Shown piece after piece: positions 1 through 6,375 of a DNA stretch of 8,657 bases. Source of the DNA: an uncultured Desulfovibrionaceae bacterium (GTDB lineage: Bacteria > Desulfobacterota > Desulfovibrionia > Desulfovibrionales > Desulfovibrionaceae); the NCBI GenBank assembly GCA_947037905.1, contig CAMQUX010000045.1, forward strand, positions 1 through 8,657. The letters run 5' to 3'. The position numbers were made by a program, and so were the translations under genes. Within the stretch, counting starts at the first letter, position 1; each line of letters begins with the position of its first letter. The notes under the pieces are model-generated. The model saw only the letters and a list, made by a program, of their open reading frames with translations. It had not been told where the DNA came from and made no database searches.

Positions 1-36
<36 letters not shown>

Positions 37-64
37 TGGTTTGAAACTAATGGAAATCATCTCT

Positions 65-93
65 ATTATTTAAAAAAAAATGAACATAGTCAA
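65..93 (-). promoter_or_regulatory. Probable sigma-70-type promoter facing the left edge
   Basis: On the minus strand TTGACT (93-88) is followed by a 17-nt spacer and AATAAT (70-65). Each hexamer differs from consensus at one position and the spacing is ideal. The spacer contains a run of nine T (80-72). Transcription would start near 58 and run off the left end, through the AAG repeat. It lies downstream of pheA and its hairpin, so it should serve a separate unit. Confidence 0.6.
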
Positions 94-112
94 ATTTTTT
101 GTATAATGAGAG

Positions 113-152
113 AATCTCGCAATATCGAGCTACTGCGAAATATTGCGAGATT
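113..152. terminator. 13-bp hairpin after pheA, possible terminator
   Basis: Arms 113-125 and 140-152 are perfect 13-bp inverted repeats (AATCTCGCAATAT / ATATTGCGAGATT) around a 14-nt loop. It lies 18 nt beyond the pheA stop, which suits the end of the operon. The clear T-tract (TTTTT then CTGATTTT) follows the stem on the plus strand. On the minus strand the stem is followed by CUCUCAUUAU, a poor U-tract. It may act mainly on plus-strand transcripts, be bidirectional, or only stabilise the 3' end of the operon mRNA. Confidence 0.6.
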
Positions 153-169
153 TTTCTGATTTTCAAATA

Positions 170-1312
170 TTATATAATTTCTAAATAGCTTCCTAAGTAG
201 CGGAAATCTTCGCTAATAGTATTAAGCTCGCTCATTAATTGCAGAAAAGATTCTGAATATACAGAGGTGTCTATGTCGAAATAAAACATAAATTCAAAAT
301 CTCTATCAGCCACAGGACGGCTTTCTAGCTTGCTAAGGTTAATGCCTAGTAAGAAAAAACGTGAGAGAATTTTATACAAAGAGCCAGGCTGATGGCTTAC
401 TTTCATCATTAAGCTAGTTTTATCTGCACCAGGATAGATTTCGAGATTTTTTGCTATGCAGATAAAGCGAGTGTAATTATTCCCGCTATCTTGCACAGAA
501 GCGTCAATACACTGGAGGTTGTATAAGTTTATACATTCTGACGAGGAAAGGGCTGCAAGGTCGTCTCTGTCCGATTTTGAGACCATCTCTGCGGCTAGTG
601 CGGTGTTCTCGCAGACTGTTATTTTTAGGTTTGGAAATTGTTTTAAGTAATTTTCACACTGTGCTATTGCTTGCTCGTGAGAAATAATTTCTTTTATGGC
701 TTCTTTTTTCACGCCTTTTTTAACGAGCAAATTGTGGTCAATTTTTACACGTGCAGAGCGTACAATATGAAAATTATACTGATGCATAAGGTCGTATACT
801 TGGTTTACAGAACCTGCGGTGCTGTTCTCAAGTGGCAGTATACCGTATTTGCATAAGCCTTTTTCAATGGCAGAGAAAACACCTTCAAATGTTTTTACGA
901 AGAGTATTTTAGGAGTTTGAAACATTTTATCACACGCTTGCTGTGAGTAAGAGCCCCATGTTCCCTGACACATAATATCTGCTTCTTCTGGGAAAAGTTG
1001 CGGAGTATCTTTTATGGCAGTTTGAATTATAGTGATACTTTTTGTTGTTTGTCCCATTTTTTTTAGCTGATGATCACGGCTTATATCAAAAATAACAGAA
1101 TATAAAGAACGGACATAGGATTTCATGCTTCCTTCGCAACTATCTGTTAGGTCGTGGAGTTTTTGACGCTCACGTATTGCATCTAAAACGGGCAAGTTAT
1201 TTGCTTCTTTATACTGTGCAACTTTATCTGCAACGGTAATTCTTTTTTCTAAAAGTGCTATAATATCAGTATCAATAGCATCAATTTCTACTCGTAAGTC
1301 TTTTAAATCCAT
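170..1312 (-). CDS. pheA: Bifunctional chorismate mutase / prephenate dehydratase (P-protein)
   Basis: Converts chorismate to prephenate and prephenate to phenylpyruvate, the committed Phe branch, in the cytoplasm. The 380 residues match the usual P-protein length. Residues 1-85 form an AroQ-type chorismate mutase with R7, R24, K35 and the R47-E48-R49 cluster in the expected places. Residues about 112-287 are the dehydratase: GTWGSYS (117-123), GILPLENSTAGSV (157-169), SHEQAIAQC (211-219) and the TRF signature (281-283). Residues about 297-380 are an ACT domain with HQPGSL (307-312) and ESRP (330-333), known in this family to bind Phe for feedback inhibition. The ATG is preceded by AGAAGGA at 7-nt spacing. 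It starts 27 nt after aroC and is the last gene of the operon. Nothing suggests damage. Confidence 0.97.
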   Translation of the reverse strand: MDLKDLRVEIDAIDTDIIALLEKRITVADKVAQYKEANNLPVLDAIRERQKLHDLTDSCEGSMKSYVRSLYSVIFDISRDHQLKKMGQTTKSITIIQTAIKDTPQLFPEEADIMCQGTWGSYSQQACDKMFQTPKILFVKTFEGVFSAIEKGLCKYGILPLENSTAGSVNQVYDLMHQYNFHIVRSARVKIDHNLLVKKGVKKEAIKEIISHEQAIAQCENYLKQFPNLKITVCENTALAAEMVSKSDRDDLAALSSSECINLYNLQCIDASVQDSGNNYTRFICIAKNLEIYPGADKTSLMMKVSHQPGSLYKILSRFFLLGINLSKLESRPVADRDFEFMFYFDIDTSVYSESFLQLMSELNTISEDFRYLGSYLEII

Positions 1313-1339
1313 AATATATTCCTTCTTTTCGTATTTGAA

Positions 1340-2425
1340 TTATATCTTACTCGTTAAGAGTAGGTCATAGAGTGCTATGGCTGTAGCGGCCTCAATACAT
1401 GCTACAGCTCTTGGGACAATACATGGATCGTGTCTTCCTTTTATTTCGATATGTGTATCTTTTTTCTCTGACAACGAAACAGTTTTTTGGCTCTTGGCAA
1501 TAGATGGTGTTGCTTTGATTGCTGTGCGGAAAATAATTGGCATGCCAGAGCTTATGCCGCCTAAAATACCACCGTGTCTGTTGCTTGCTGTTTTTACTTC
1601 CTTATCTGTCATACAAAAAGCATCATTATTTTCTGAGCCTTTTAAATGCATGCAGGAAAAACCATTGCCAAACTCAATGCCTTTAACAGCAGGTACTCCA
1701 AAAATTGCAGAGCTTAGATGATTTTCAATGCCAGCAAACATACCACCACCAACACCCACAGGCATGCCAAGTACCATACATTCTATGCCACCACCGATGG
1801 AATCACAGTCTGCTTGAACTTCTGTAATTTTAGCTATCATTTTTTGCCCGATATTTTCATTAAGCACAGGAAAATGTGAGCGGGCTAATTTTTCGAGCAT
1901 ATTTTTTTCTGGCGCTATTTGCTCAAAAAGTGGCTCAGTAATATCGCCTATGGTGTATATATGGCTAAAAATTTCTATGCCTTTTTTTTCTAATAACTGC
2001 TTACATATTCCACCTGCAATACACAAAGCTGCTGTTAGCCTGCCAGAAAAATGCCCACCACCTCGAATGTCCTGAAAGCCATTATATTTTATTTCTGCCA
2101 CATAGTCTGCGTGCGATGGGCGTGGAGTATCTTTAAACTGACTGTAGTCTTTTGATTTGCAATCTGTGTTTCGAATCATAGCCATAAGAGGCGCACCGCA
2201 GGTGGTATCATCAACAAGCCCTGTTAGAATTTCTACAGCATCTTTTTCTTTTCGCTTTGTAGCAAAGCTTGCGTTTCCTGGTGCTCTTCGTGCCATGAAA
2301 TCTGCTAGGGCTTCTTTGTCTATATGCTCACCAGCTGGTAGTCCGTCGATACAAACACCTACTACTTCAGCGTGGGATTGTCCAAAAATAGCGATTTTGA
2401 TATTTTTTCCAAATACAGATGACAT
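1340..2425 (-). CDS. aroC: Chorismate synthase
   Basis: Makes chorismate from 5-enolpyruvylshikimate-3-phosphate by 1,4-anti elimination of phosphate; the family needs reduced FMN. The 361 residues are typical. Visible motifs are FGQSH (14-18, with the conserved His; many homologues have FGESHG), DGLPAG (27-32), RRAPG (46-50), DIRGGGHFSGRLTA (119-132), SNRHGGILGGISSGMPI (281-297) and GRHDPCIVPRA (330-340). The Q and A in GQSHA and the HFSGRLTA form are, from memory, clostridial variants rather than defects. The ATG follows the aroA stop with no gap. Its ribosome site, AGGAGGAG at 7-nt spacing, is read through as the last codons of aroA, so translation of the two is probably coupled. Confidence 0.97.
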   Translation of the reverse strand: MSSVFGKNIKIAIFGQSHAEVVGVCIDGLPAGEHIDKEALADFMARRAPGNASFATKRKEKDAVEILTGLVDDTTCGAPLMAMIRNTDCKSKDYSQFKDTPRPSHADYVAEIKYNGFQDIRGGGHFSGRLTAALCIAGGICKQLLEKKGIEIFSHIYTIGDITEPLFEQIAPEKNMLEKLARSHFPVLNENIGQKMIAKITEVQADCDSIGGGIECMVLGMPVGVGGGMFAGIENHLSSAIFGVPAVKGIEFGNGFSCMHLKGSENNDAFCMTDKEVKTASNRHGGILGGISSGMPIIFRTAIKATPSIAKSQKTVSLSEKKDTHIEIKGRHDPCIVPRAVACIEAATAIALYDLLLTSKI

Positions 2426-3895
2426 TTATTTGCTCCTCCTGCTTTTACCTTCAAGCAGCATAAAATCAGTATAAAAATTGGGGTAAGATTTTTCTACAAC
2501 CTGCGCATCATTTATGATTACTTTATTTTCGCACACGGTCGATGCAATAGCTGCCATCATAGCGATGCGGTGGTCTCCGTAGGAAGAAATTGTCCCGCCT
2601 GTAAGTTTTTTTTGCCCATTAATACCTAACCCGTTAAGACCTAATCCATTAATAGTCAGCCCGTTTTCGTGCTGTGTAACACGTGCACCAAGTGTTGTGA
2701 GGGTTGTAGTGATTGCTTCTAAGCGGTCACTTTCTTTTAAGCGCAGGCGCCCAGCATTTATTATTTCTGTAGTGCCTTCTGCAACTGCTGCAAGTACGGA
2801 TACAATCGGTATCAGGTCTGGAATTTGCTCAGCATCTATTGTGATGCCTTTAAGTGTGTCTTTTTTTACAAAAACAGCATTTTCTTTTCGTATTACTCTT
2901 GCGCCAAAATTTTCAAGGATATTTACGATTTCTTTATCGCCTTGCAGTGAGTCCATTTTTAAATGCGTGCAGCTTATGCCCTGTTCTGAAAGAGCGCCTG
3001 CACAGAGCCAGAAAGCAGCATTTGACCAGTCACCTTCGACCTCGGTATATTCTGGCGCGTGATATTTTTGCCCGCCCTCTATTATGAAACTATTTTCAGT
3101 CTCTTGTATTTTAATACCAAATTGTGCCAGCGCTTCTAGTGTGAGATTTATATACTGGCGAGAGGCTAAATCTCCCTTAATATGTATTTCACTACGTCCA
3201 TCAAGAAGCGGGAGTGCGAAAAGTAGGCCACTAAAATACTGTGAAGATATATTACCTGCTAGCGTATAGGTGCCAGCTGTTAACTTACCAATAACTGATA
3301 ATTTTTCTTCACCCATGGGGGAGAGAACCGCTCCGTGTTTAATAAGTTCCTCGTATAAAGGGGACAGGGGGCGTTTAGCTAATCGACCTTCTAAAATAAA
3401 TTCTGATGCTCTATTTAAACTTGCAACAACTGGCAGTAAGAAACGCAGAGTTGAACCGCTCTCTTTGCACAAAAGTTGCGCTATTGTATTTGTATTTTTG
3501 TTTTCAGTACTATCTTGATTATATTTGTTTTCCTCGCATATATTTTGATGATTTGCATCTTGATTATGTTGTGCTTTGCTTTCTGTCTCTTGTTTATTTA
3601 TATCTTGATTATTTTGCTCATGTGTATCTTTATTTTTCTTACGGTCTTCATTTTTTAAATTTGTATTTAAGCTAATGGGCAAAACTTTATAGCTATTTTC
3701 TACACGCTTAATATCTGCACCTAAGCTCTGCAAACATGCGATTGTTGCTAGAATATCATCGGATTCATAGTCGCAGCGTATGGTTGTAATATTATTACTA
3801 AGTGCTGCACAAATGAGTAAACGGTGCGCTACTGATTTTGCGCTGATTGCAGGGACTGTGCCTGTAAGATTTTTTCCGTGCACTTCTATATTCAC
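2426..3895 (-). CDS. aroA: 3-phosphoshikimate 1-carboxyvinyltransferase (EPSP synthase) with internal expansions
   Basis: Transfers enolpyruvyl from PEP to shikimate-3-phosphate, the sixth shikimate step. Family motifs, numbered from the GTG at 3895: AKSVAHR (19-25), ESGSTLRF (145-152), ISSQY (216-220), QIPDLIP (357-363), LRLKESDRL (384-392) and YGDHRIAM (439-446). At 489 residues it is about 60 longer than usual. The excess is an Asn/Lys/Gln/Glu-rich insert at about 76-136, just before ESGSTLRF, plus a small NGLGx expansion at 411-425. I chose the GTG because GGAGAG lies 7 nt upstream and the protein then begins MNIEVHGKNL, as family members do. ATG 3910 and TTG 3937 are in frame but lack ribosome sites and would add Leu/Ser-rich residues from repeat DNA. 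All recognised catalytic motifs are intact, so it is probably active. Confidence 0.94.
   Translation of the reverse strand: MNIEVHGKNLTGTVPAISAKSVAHRLLICAALSNNITTIRCDYESDDILATIACLQSLGADIKRVENSYKVLPISLNTNLKNEDRKKNKDTHEQNNQDINKQETESKAQHNQDANHQNICEENKYNQDSTENKNTNTIAQLLCKESGSTLRFLLPVVASLNRASEFILEGRLAKRPLSPLYEELIKHGAVLSPMGEEKLSVIGKLTAGTYTLAGNISSQYFSGLLFALPLLDGRSEIHIKGDLASRQYINLTLEALAQFGIKIQETENSFIIEGGQKYHAPEYTEVEGDWSNAAFWLCAGALSEQGISCTHLKMDSLQGDKEIVNILENFGARVIRKENAVFVKKDTLKGITIDAEQIPDLIPIVSVLAAVAEGTTEIINAGRLRLKESDRLEAITTTLTTLGARVTQHENGLTINGLGLNGLGINGQKKLTGGTISSYGDHRIAMMAAIASTVCENKVIINDAQVVEKSYPNFYTDFMLLEGKSRRSK
2606..2665 (-). repeat. In-frame 15-nt tandem repeat in aroA (NGLxx)
   Basis: Four successive 15-nt units encode NGLTI, NGLGL, NGLGI and NGQKK (residues 411-430). 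The three full NGLxx units use different synonymous codons (AAC/AAT, CTG/TTA), so the duplications are not recent. They sit just before the conserved TGGTISSYGDHR, where homologues normally have only a short G/K-rich turn. Confidence 0.85.
3476..3610 (-). repeat. Degenerate 45-nt tandem repeat inside the aroA insert
   Basis: The core AATCAAGAT (Asn-Gln-Asp) recurs at 3610, 3565 and 3520, exactly 45 nt (15 codons) apart. Units begin NQDINKQ, NQDANHQ and NQDSTEN. The third merges into the conserved NTIAQLLCKESGSTLRF segment. The full low-complexity insert spans about 3488-3670 and consists mainly of N, Q, K, E, D, T and H. Confidence 0.8.
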
Positions 3896-3902
3896 AATTG
3901 AA

Positions 3903-3908
3903 CTCTCC
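3903..3908 (-). promoter_or_regulatory. Shine-Dalgarno site deciding the aroA start
   Basis: GGAGAG, 7 nt before GTG 3895. It overlaps the first bases of the alternative ATG at 3910, which itself has only A/T-rich repeat DNA upstream. This supports the downstream GTG as the real start. Confidence 0.65.
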
Positions 3909-3910
3909 AT

Positions 3911-4150
3911 TAAGAAACTAAGCAAACTAATAAGCAAATTAATAAGAAACTAAAAAAACTAAAACATCTCTATGGGCAAATTTTATTTTCACTTTTTCGC
4001 AAATTTAGCTTTTTAGCGTGTTTGCAAGTTCAACTCTTTGGCATGTTTATAAGTTTAATTTTTTATTATTCTCATAAATCTAGCTCTTTATTTTTATAAG
4101 CGATTGTTAGCAATCTCATTGTAATAATCTAGTTTTAATAATCTCATTTT
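3911..4150. repeat. aroB-aroA spacer built of degenerate tandem repeats
   Basis: The 262 nt between aroB and the chosen aroA start contain no recognisable gene. Three kinds of decayed duplication fill it. At 3911-3962 short units related to TTAGTTTCTTA (minus strand) recur with 9-12 nt spacing. At 3976-4098 five units of about 25 nt (23, 25, 25, 25, 25) begin GCAAATTT, GCAAATTT, GCAAGTTC, ATAAGTTT and ATAAATCT on the plus strand. At about 4112-4148 an AATCTCATT / AATCTAGTT motif recurs. I see no clear terminator or promoter, so read-through from aroB to aroA is the simplest view. Confidence 0.6.
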
Positions 4151-4157
4151 ACATGTT

Positions 4158-5372
4158 CTATATTGTCTGCATTGCCTGCATTAAGAGTTCTTTTAGTTCA
4201 GACATGGAAACTTTTTTTAGCTGACAATTACCAAGACTCTGCATAATAACAATAGTGATACTCTCGTTCTTTCGTTTTTTATCCATGAGCATAATCTCAA
4301 AAAGTTCTTCTGCCTTGTAAGGGATAGTGAGGGAAAATCCGTAATTTTTAAGAAGCGTACATAAATTTTCATAATCTGCCAGACTGCACCATTTTTGCAA
4401 ATAGGAAACTTTTGCCATAAGAGCCATTCCCATGGCAACTGCGTAACCGTGTGAAATACTATAGTTACTTATGGTTTCTATGGCGTGCCCGAAAGTATGC
4501 CCAAAATTAAGCAGTTGGCGAATACCTTGGTCGTGTTCATCTTGTTTCACAATGCTTTCTTTCATGCCTACGCACTGGCTAATAATATCTTCAAGCTGTT
4601 CTGTAACTGGCGTATTTAGTTGCTCGTAGAAATTTTTATTCATAATAGCGCCGTATTTTATAACTTCTGCCGTGCCATCACGCATGATATCTTCTGATAA
4701 AGTACCGAGCAAATCATAATCGCAAACAACAAGGCTTGGTTGATAAAATGCACCTACTAAATTTTTTCCCCCGAGATTTTTTTTAGTAAAATTTTCCTCG
4801 CTGAGATTTTTTTCATCAAGCTTGTTCTTGCTGAGATTATTTCCACTAAGATTTGTTGCATCTGAATTTTTTGTATCAATATTATTATTATTATTATCTA
4901 ATTTTTCTTTATTGAAACTATTGCCACAAGACAAATTAATGGCGGTTTTTCCTCCAACGGACGAATCAACAGCGGCTAAAAGAGTTGTTGGAACCTGCAC
5001 AAAGGGGATTCCTCGAAGATAAGTTGATGCGACAAAGCCAGTAATATCTCCAACAACACCGCCACCTAGCGCAATAAGCACATCTGCTCTGCTGATTTTT
5101 TCGCTGCTTAAAAATTCTAAAATAGCACCATATTCTGTAAGGCTTTTTGATTCTTCGCCGTGCGCAAATACATAGCTGCTTAGTTTAAACCCAGCAGATT
5201 TTAAAGACTCCTCACAGCGTTTGCCATAGAGATTATAAACAATATCATCGCTTATAATAATAGCTCGGTCGCAGGAAAAAAGTTTTCGTACACGCTCGCC
5301 TAAGCTGTCTAGTAATCCCTGTCCGATTTGTACCTCGTAGGATTTTTGGCTACTTATTTTGACTATTTGCAC
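4158..5372 (-). CDS. aroB: 3-dehydroquinate synthase with a repeat-derived insert
   Basis: Cyclises DAHP to 3-dehydroquinate, the second shikimate step; the family uses NAD+ and a divalent metal such as Zn. Motifs: GGGVVGD (103-109), PTTLLAAVDSSVGGKTAIN (128-146), GKNLVGAFYQP (202-212), GTAEVIKYG (233-241, metal Glu236), FGHTFGHA (290-297, metal His292) and SHG (307-309, metal His308). The 404 residues are about 45-50 more than usual. The extra lies between KTAIN and GKNLVG, where homologues have only a few residues, and is Asn/Lys/Ser-rich. The GTG start has AGAGGT 9 nt upstream, inside the end of tyrA, and the genes overlap by 10 nt. Catalytic motifs on both sides of the insert are intact. 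Confidence 0.96.
   Translation of the reverse strand: MQIVKISSQKSYEVQIGQGLLDSLGERVRKLFSCDRAIIISDDIVYNLYGKRCEESLKSAGFKLSSYVFAHGEESKSLTEYGAILEFLSSEKISRADVLIALGGGVVGDITGFVASTYLRGIPFVQVPTTLLAAVDSSVGGKTAINLSCGNSFNKEKLDNNNNNIDTKNSDATNLSGNNLSKNKLDEKNLSEENFTKKNLGGKNLVGAFYQPSLVVCDYDLLGTLSEDIMRDGTAEVIKYGAIMNKNFYEQLNTPVTEQLEDIISQCVGMKESIVKQDEHDQGIRQLLNFGHTFGHAIETISNYSISHGYAVAMGMALMAKVSYLQKWCSLADYENLCTLLKNYGFSLTIPYKAEELFEIMLMDKKRKNESITIVIMQSLGNCQLKKVSMSELKELLMQAMQTI
4764..4853 (-). repeat. Six in-frame 15-nt units in aroB (NLxxx)
   Basis: Six consecutive 15-nt units encode NLSGN, NLSKN, KLDEK, NLSEE, NFTKK and NLGGK (residues 174-203). They run straight into the conserved NLVGA, which has the same phase. 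The conserved family segment GKNLVG therefore looks like the seed that was duplicated. An AAT microsatellite of five units (4881-4895, N160-N164) lies further upstream in the same insert. Confidence 0.9.
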
Positions 5373-6205
5373 TGTATATCTACCTCTATTTTACAGTTTT
5401 TCCCTTGAGAAAGAGTCTCTTTTAAGGTCTCAAAATTATTACTATCAAGAGCATCTTTATATTCGTTAAGAGAAGATATAAGAATATCAAGCTCATGACT
5501 TAGAGCAGTTTTATTTTCTAAAAAAAGCTCCGCCCACATATCCTCATTTAAATACGCAACACGTGTAAAATCTTTTAAGCTTCCTGCTGAATAGCCTTTA
5601 TGCTCAAGGGCTGTTGGGCTTTTGATAAATGCGTTTGACACAAGATGTGGCATTTGCGAGGTAAACGCTATCATGGCATCGTGTTTTTCTGCTGTGCTTA
5701 TGGTAAAATGAGCAAATTGTAGCGGTTTGAGTGTGTTTTTTACTCTTTGTAAAATATCGAGATTATTATGATCTTCTGGAACTACAATTATGGACGCATC
5801 TTTAAATAAAGTTTCTTTGCTGTATTTAAAGCCAGAATATTGTGAGCCTGCCATGGGGTGCCCACCTACAAAAGTAAAACCATATTTTTTTGCGAGACGA
5901 AAACCAGCCTTACAAACAGACTCTTTAACACCGCAACAGTCCATTACAAGTGTTTTTTCTGATATATATTTGCTGTTTTCCTCAAGCCATTTAATAGTAT
6001 CTTTAGGATAGAGCGTTATGAAAATGCAATCACAATCTGCCATATTTTCAATGCTTAGGGGCTTATCAACTGCTTTTGTAAGTAGCGCGAGCTCAAGCAT
6101 TGTTTGGTTTGTATCAAGCGCATAAATCTCATTATCTGAAAAAGCTTTGTACGCTTTTGCAAAAGAGCCACCTATTAGACCTATTCCGACAATTCCGATA
6201 ATCAT
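5363..6205 (-). CDS. tyrA: Prephenate dehydrogenase
   Basis: Oxidatively decarboxylates prephenate to 4-hydroxyphenylpyruvate, the Tyr branch. The N-terminal Rossmann fold shows GIVGIGLIGGS (4-14), and D31 after the second strand suggests NAD+ rather than NADP+ preference. VGGHPMAGS (113-121) and SQMPHLVS (183-190) carry the His residues conserved in the family's active site. The C-terminal half (about 165-270) is the helical dimerisation and substrate domain. At 280 residues it is the short, single-function form, without a chorismate mutase or ACT domain. The ATG follows AAGGCGG at 7-nt spacing. That ribosome site is the last copy of a unit duplicated through the spacer from aroF. The end of the gene overlaps aroB by 10 nt and carries the aroB ribosome site. 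Confidence 0.96.
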   Translation of the reverse strand: MIIGIVGIGLIGGSFAKAYKAFSDNEIYALDTNQTMLELALLTKAVDKPLSIENMADCDCIFITLYPKDTIKWLEENSKYISEKTLVMDCCGVKESVCKAGFRLAKKYGFTFVGGHPMAGSQYSGFKYSKETLFKDASIIVVPEDHNNLDILQRVKNTLKPLQFAHFTISTAEKHDAMIAFTSQMPHLVSNAFIKSPTALEHKGYSAGSLKDFTRVAYLNEDMWAELFLENKTALSHELDILISSLNEYKDALDSNNFETLKETLSQGKNCKIEVDIQCK

Positions 6206-6246
6206 TATATAACCGCCTTATATATTTTCTTACTGCTTGCTATCAT
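6205..6246 (-). CDS. Doubtful 13-codon micro-ORF overlapping the tyrA start
   Basis: ATG 6246 opens a frame encoding MIASSKKIYKAVI. Its TAA overlaps the tyrA ATG by one base (TAATG), a layout known for translational coupling. Its own ribosome site is weak (AGCAAG). The peptide resembles the other micro-ORF (MIESSIKVRKAAI) and the AroF C-terminus (MVSINKVRAAVI) because all three arise from duplicated DNA. It is most likely a by-product of duplication; translation is unproven. Confidence 0.2.
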   Translation of the reverse strand: MIASSKKIYKAVI

Positions 6247-6375
6247 GTTATTACTTGCTATTATATAGCCGCCTTACGTACTTTGATACTGCTCTCTATC
6301 ATATAGCCACCTCACATGTTTTGCTGATGGTCTCTATTATATTACTGCTGCGCGCACTTTGTTGATACTTACCAT
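6206..6375 (-). repeat. Tandemly duplicated aroF-tyrA junction (about 38-nt unit)
   Basis: Four imperfect copies can be aligned on the minus strand. The first is the 3' end of aroF itself (AGTATCAACAAAGTGCG ... ATATAATAG). The second contains GAGGTGGCTATATGATAG. The third contains AAGGCGGCTATATAATAG. The last contains AAGGCGGTTATATAATG, which is the ribosome site and start of tyrA. The spacer (6206-6336) thus holds two spare ribosome-site-like copies, with a further half-repeat of ATRATAGCAAG between the third and last. Confidence 0.75.
6261..6302 (-). CDS. Possible 13-codon micro-ORF in the aroF-tyrA spacer
   Basis: ATG 6302 with GAGGTGG 4 nt upstream (GAGGT 6 nt upstream) encodes MIESSIKVRKAAI and stops at TAA 6261-6263. 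The ribosome site is good. The peptide looks like the AroF tail SINKVRAAVI, as expected if this is a duplicated aroF 3' end with the duplicated tyrA-type ribosome site in front. It could keep ribosomes moving from aroF to tyrA, but it may be only a relic. Confidence 0.3.
   Translation of the reverse strand: MIESSIKVRKAAI

Noticed and set aside
1377..2425. AroC as a divergent or defective enzyme because of GQSHA and HFSGRLTA
   Set aside because: The conserved His, Gly and Arg residues are kept, and such variants are, from memory, common in clostridial chorismate synthases.
3406..3675. Plus-strand frames opposite the aroA insert that look like hydrophobic membrane peptides
   Set aside because: They are the complement of the Asn/Lys/Gln-rich insert (AAT and AAA become ATT and TTT). 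No ribosome site was found and they lie wholly inside aroA.
4764..4853. Pentapeptide-repeat domain in AroB
   Set aside because: The period is five with a central Leu/Phe, but the i-2 position is N/K/E instead of the small residues such as Ala that the pentapeptide beta-helix needs. Local duplication explains it.
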